Shown here in pieces: positions 6,896-9,391 of a DNA stretch of 9,391 nt (position 1 is its first letter; the number at the start of each line of letters is the position of its first letter). Both the position numbers and the translations under genes were made by a program. Origin of the DNA: Pseudomonadota bacterium (GTDB taxonomy: Bacteria > Pseudomonadota > Alphaproteobacteria > Rhizobiales > Hyphomicrobiaceae); contig JAKALI010000120.1 in NCBI GenBank assembly GCA_021813195.1, positions 1 to 9,391 on the forward strand, given 5' to 3'. The notes beneath the pieces are model-generated. The model was not told where the DNA came from, did no database searches, and worked only from the letters and a program-made list of their open reading frames with translations.

Positions 6896-6914
6896 GGCGC
6901 TCGTCGCATTCTCT

Positions 6915-7697
6915 CTATCTACCCTGCCAGACCGGCGCACGTCTTTCGGCGAAGGCACGGGGCCCCTCGACGGCGTCCTGACTGGCATAGACGACTTCGT
7001 GCAGCCGCTTGCCCCGTTCCAACCCACCAGCACACCCCAGATCCATCGTCGCCCGCACACTGGCCTTGGCCGCGATCACCGAGAGCGGCGCGCCTCCTGC
7101 GATGCGAATCGCAAGATCGTGGGCACGGGCGCGCACCGCGTCAGGCGTGTCCTCGAGGTAGTTGGTGAAGCCGTAGTCGTGCAGGCGCTCGATCGGCATC
7201 AGATCGCCCGTCAGGATAATCTCCATCAGGATCGGCTGAGGAAGCATCGATAGCGCCGGCGCAGCCCAAGGCGAGCCACGGCCGATCTTGACTTCGGTGA
7301 TCCCGACCTTGGTTCCCTTGAGCCCGACCCGCAGATCGCAGTTCAGAGTCAGCAACATCCCACCCGCCATTAGAGATCCAGTCATCGCGGCGATGATCGG
7401 TTTGCGGCAGGCGCGCATCGTTTCGTGAAACGGGTCGTGCATCTTGCTGAGAATGTCGACGCCCTCATGACGCGCTATCTTGGCTGCTTCCTTCAGATCG
7501 AGCCCGGCGCTGAATACGCCGCAGTCCGCCGAAGTCAGGATTGCAACTCTGACCGTATCGTCGGCCTCGATCCGCTTCCATGCATCAGTCAACCCGTTCG
7601 CCGCTGCGACCGACAGCGCGTTCTTGCGCTCGGGCCGCTTGATGCAGACCGTCGCGACGCCGCTATCAACAGAAACTTCGATCGGATTGACTTCCAT
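6915..7697 (-). CDS. Crotonase-family protein (enoyl-CoA hydratase/isomerase) lacking one catalytic Glu
   Basis: The 260-residue protein has the crotonase fold signatures 'IKRPERKNALS' (19-29), the oxyanion-hole segment 'FSAGLDLKEAA' (62-72), 'GSLMAGGMLLTLNCDL' (107-122) and 'VGITEVKIGRG' (131-141). Only one of the two usual catalytic glutamates is kept: Glu135. The position equal to Glu144 of rat crotonase is Leu115. Such enzymes often act as isomerases, hydrolases or other variants rather than hydratases, so the reaction is left open. The start at 7697 is preferred because an AAGGA site lies 8 bases upstream; a longer frame would need a TTG at 7736. It sits 76 bp behind the substrate-binding protein gene on the same strand and is probably the last gene of that operon. 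Confidence 0.87.
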   Translation of the reverse strand: MEVNPIEVSVDSGVATVCIKRPERKNALSVAAANGLTDAWKRIEADDTVRVAILTSADCGVFSAGLDLKEAAKIARHEGVDILSKMHDPFHETMRACRKPIIAAMTGSLMAGGMLLTLNCDLRVGLKGTKVGITEVKIGRGSPWAAPALSMLPQPILMEIILTGDLMPIERLHDYGFTNYLEDTPDAVRARAHDLAIRIAGGAPLSVIAAKASVRATMDLGCAGGLERGKRLHEVVYASQDAVEGPRAFAERRAPVWQGR

Positions 7698-7738
7698 CAC
7701 TTCAGTCCTTGGAGAGTGTATGAATGATGAGCTCAAGC

Positions 7739-7765
7739 GGGCGCCTGCGCATTGCGCAGGCGCCC
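7739..7765. terminator. Strong stem-loop between the binding-protein and crotonase genes
   Basis: GGGCGCCTGCGC and GCGCAGGCGCCC form a perfect 12-bp GC-rich stem around the loop ATT. It begins 8 bp past the stop codon of the substrate-binding protein, in the direction of minus-strand transcription. No T-run follows on either strand, so it is not a classic intrinsic terminator. It may act as a partial terminator or protect the 3' end of the upstream mRNA, giving more binding protein than crotonase. Confidence 0.6.
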
Positions 7766-7773
7766 TGCATCCG

Positions 7774-9018
7774 TCACTCGACGTTGAATTTTGACGAATT
7801 CTCCTTGATCACCTCCCACACCACGTCGGTATAGTCCGCGCTCCACTGGGTGAGCGGCGCCCACTTTGTGCCGTCCCACTGCTCAACTCGCGTCTTGCCT
7901 CCACCACCGTGATCCGTTGCGGTCACCGTGATCGGCGACATCACACCATTCCCGTCAAAATTTTCGATGGATTCATATCCATCCTTCAACTTTTCGGCGC
8001 TTAGCGGCCAGCCGTGTTTCTTGATTGCAATTCGAGCAGCCTCGAAGCCTGTCACATAAATCGCCAAGCCTGTGTTGTAGTAAACGTCATGTACCGAAGT
8101 CTCCGGTCCGCTGCCTTGGCCCTTGGCATACAGATTCTGGAGCAAGGTTTTCACAAGAGGCACTTCTTGGCCGCCCGCAACATTGGTGCCCCGAAGAATG
8201 CCCTTGGCCGCTTCCGCGCCGATGTTCTTGATGTCGACCTCGTTCAACCAATTCACTGAGAGGTAGTGATCGATGGGAAAACCGTTGCGCTTCATCTCCT
8301 TCGAGGCGACGACGTGACCGCCAGCCAATATCCAGCTGATTACATAGTCGGGTTTGTCTCGCCGGATCTGTGTCCATGCACTGGCCTGATCGCTGCCAGG
8401 GAGCGGCACTGGATAGAGCTTCAATTCGAAGCCCTCAATTTTCGAGAGAGTCTTGAGAATCTCGATGGGTTCCTGACCGAAGGGATAGTCAAGATAAATG
8501 AACCCGATCTTGGCGCCGTTCAACTTGCCTCCCAACTTGCCCTTGATGAAGGCTACATCATTGGCCGCCTGCTGCCAGTAGGTTGGGCCCACTGGAAAAA
8601 TCCATTTGAAGACTTTCCCGTCGACCGCATCGCCACGGCCGACAAAGGATTGCATTATGAGGTTGCCGTCCTTCATGGCGCGCGGCAGCACTGCATTGGT
8701 CACGGGTGTTGAAAGAAAGTTGAAAGCGAACACGCCCTCTCGTTTCAGCTGTTCGTAACATTCGACACCGCGCTGGGGTTCATTGCCGTGATCACGTACG
8801 ATAATTTCGACGGGATGGCCGCCGATGCCTCCGGCCTGATTCACGTATTTGGCGAGGTCTTGTGCGGCCTGTGCCACCTGCGGTGAGATAAAGGTATAGG
8901 ATTTGCTGAGATCGAAGCACGCGCCGAAGCGGATCGGCTCCTGTGCCGAGGCGGCATGACCAGCCAGCCCGAGGACGACTGTCACCGCAAGAACTCTAAC
9001 TGTATGGAAGATGCTCAT
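7774..9018 (-). CDS. ABC transporter substrate-binding protein, branched-chain amino acid/aromatic type (Peripla_BP_6)
   Basis: This 414-residue protein is exported to the periplasm: the first 25 residues form a signal peptide (basic HTVR, hydrophobic 'VLAVTVVLGLAG', cleavage after 'ASA'). The mature part has a type I periplasmic binding fold: 'IRFGACFDLSK' at the start, 'AAQDLAKYVNQAGGIGGHPV' (51-70), 'RDHGNEPQRGVECYEQL' and 'KIGFIYLDYPFGQEPIEIL'. Cys34 and Cys87 could form a disulfide like the one in LivJ-type proteins. The relatives deliver amino acids, aromatic acids or other small carboxylates to HAAT-type ABC importers. The start at 9018 has a perfect AGGAGG 6 bases upstream; a longer frame to 9225 lacks homology. 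It follows a paralogous binding protein gene by 101 bp. In this context it probably feeds the substrate, or a related acid, to the CoA pathway. Confidence 0.9.
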   Translation of the reverse strand: MSIFHTVRVLAVTVVLGLAGHAASAQEPIRFGACFDLSKSYTFISPQVAQAAQDLAKYVNQAGGIGGHPVEIIVRDHGNEPQRGVECYEQLKREGVFAFNFLSTPVTNAVLPRAMKDGNLIMQSFVGRGDAVDGKVFKWIFPVGPTYWQQAANDVAFIKGKLGGKLNGAKIGFIYLDYPFGQEPIEILKTLSKIEGFELKLYPVPLPGSDQASAWTQIRRDKPDYVISWILAGGHVVASKEMKRNGFPIDHYLSVNWLNEVDIKNIGAEAAKGILRGTNVAGGQEVPLVKTLLQNLYAKGQGSGPETSVHDVYYNTGLAIYVTGFEAARIAIKKHGWPLSAEKLKDGYESIENFDGNGVMSPITVTATDHGGGGKTRVEQWDGTKWAPLTQWSADYTDVVWEVIKENSSKFNVE

Positions 9019-9024
9019 ATTGAA

Positions 9025-9030
9025 CCTCCT
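9025..9030 (-). promoter_or_regulatory. Shine-Dalgarno site of the complete binding-protein gene
   Basis: The minus strand reads AGGAGGTTCAATATG, a consensus ribosome site with 6-base spacing. It fixes the start at 9018 and excludes the longer frame. Confidence 0.75.
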
Positions 9031-9119
9031 GGTGATATTTTTCGATTTGATTGCACTCTTCATGCGCCGAGCCAATTTGCCAACAGCCGCGTGAATCGGT
9101 TCTTGCCGACGCTCTCGCG

Positions 9120-9391
9120 TCAGTTGCCTTTGAATTTCGACGAGTTCCCCCTTACCACCTGCCAGACCACATCCTGATACGCCGCGATCCAGTCGGTCTG
9201 AGGCGCCCAGGCGTTTCCATCCCACATCTCGATCCGTGTGCGACCCCCGCCGCCGTGATCCCCCGCCGTCACGGTGACGGGCGCCATTAGCCCACTGGCG
9301 TCATAATTCTCGATCCTCTCTAGCCCGGCCTTGTAAGATTCTGCGGTGATCGGGTGGCCGTGCATAGCGACCGCCTTACGCGCAGCTTCAA
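9120..9391 (-). CDS. Second ABC substrate-binding protein, C-terminal end (5' part beyond the right edge)
   Basis: About 90 codons are visible, ending at TGA 9122-9120. The frame runs through the window edge (EAARKAVAMHGHP...), so the Met at 9365 is internal and not the start. The segment aligns without gaps to the C-terminus of the neighbouring binding protein: by eye about 53 of 89 positions are identical, including 'VTVTAGDHGGGGRTR' against 'ITVTATDHGGGGKTR' and the shared 'NSSKF' near the end. It is therefore a tandem paralogue with the same periplasmic ligand-binding role. The two genes are in the same direction and 101 bp apart, so they are probably co-transcribed. Permease and ATPase genes are expected further right but are not seen. 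Confidence 0.87.
   Translation of the reverse strand, partial: EAARKAVAMHGHPITAESYKAGLERIENYDASGLMAPVTVTAGDHGGGGRTRIEMWDGNAWAPQTDWIAAYQDVVWQVVRGNSSKFKGN

Larger units (their letters stand above)
6263..6914. other. Gene-free stretch filled with transposon remnants
   Basis: No intact gene fits here. The minus strand carries, from right to left, the 5' part of one IS3-type element (about 6895-6768), an unassigned patch (about 6767-6691), the first 13 or so codons of a second IS3-type OrfA with its ribosome site (6690-6638), and the C-terminal part of an IS701-type transposase (6637-6300). It separates the plus-strand beta-oxidation operon from the minus-strand transporter/crotonase genes, so both transcription units point into it. 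Confidence 0.7.

Noticed and set aside
9108..9121. Small hairpin GACGC-TCTC-GCGTC at the end of the second binding-protein gene
   Set aside because: The stem is only 5 bp, overlaps the stop codon and has no T-run, so it is too weak to call a terminator.
1..9391. Search for tRNA genes, CRISPR repeats, toxin-antitoxin pairs or defence genes
   Set aside because: Reading both strands showed no cloverleaf-like segment, no regularly spaced repeats and no small paired genes with such features.

Overview
The window looks like a chromosomal segment of an alphaproteobacterium, most likely of the order Hyphomicrobiales (Rhizobiales). It is GC-rich. It opens with the end of a DUF2232-type membrane protein gene followed by rplI, the usual tail of the rpsF-rpsR-DUF2232-rplI operon in that group. 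The IS remnants further in also resemble those common in rhizobia. This placement comes from recognising protein families; no search was run.

Layout. (1) 1-~727: the 3' end of the DUF2232 gene, then rplI (ribosomal protein L9). rplI starts normally but loses its family sequence after about residue 106, at about position 722-735. (2) ~728-6262: a TetR-type regulator on the minus strand, divergent from a four-gene plus-strand operon: thiolase, acyl-CoA ligase, enoyl-CoA hydratase, acyl-CoA dehydrogenase. Together these form one complete fatty-acid-type beta-oxidation spiral, apart from a 3-hydroxyacyl-CoA dehydrogenase that is not in view. (3) 6263-6914: no intact gene, but decayed transposase pieces: an IS701-type C-terminus with a frameshift, and the starts of two IS3-type OrfA genes. 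(4) 9391-6915, minus strand: the end of a periplasmic substrate-binding protein gene, a complete paralogue of it, and a crotonase-family gene, probably co-transcribed.

How the genes could work together. The two binding proteins would capture a small solute in the periplasm for an ABC importer whose membrane and ATPase genes would lie beyond the right edge. The ligase would activate a carboxylic acid to its CoA thioester. The dehydrogenase, hydratase and thiolase would then shorten it by beta-oxidation, and the second crotonase may perform an accessory isomerase or hydrolase step. The TetR protein probably represses the operon and responds to a CoA ester or the free acid. The substrate cannot be read from the sequence.

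The most striking feature is the left junction. A housekeeping ribosomal gene runs into the tail of a catabolic regulator, so two convergent frames overlap by 154 bp. This is either a real insertion or rearrangement that breaks rplI, or a chimeric assembly. I found no convincing new defence, RNA or CRISPR system.
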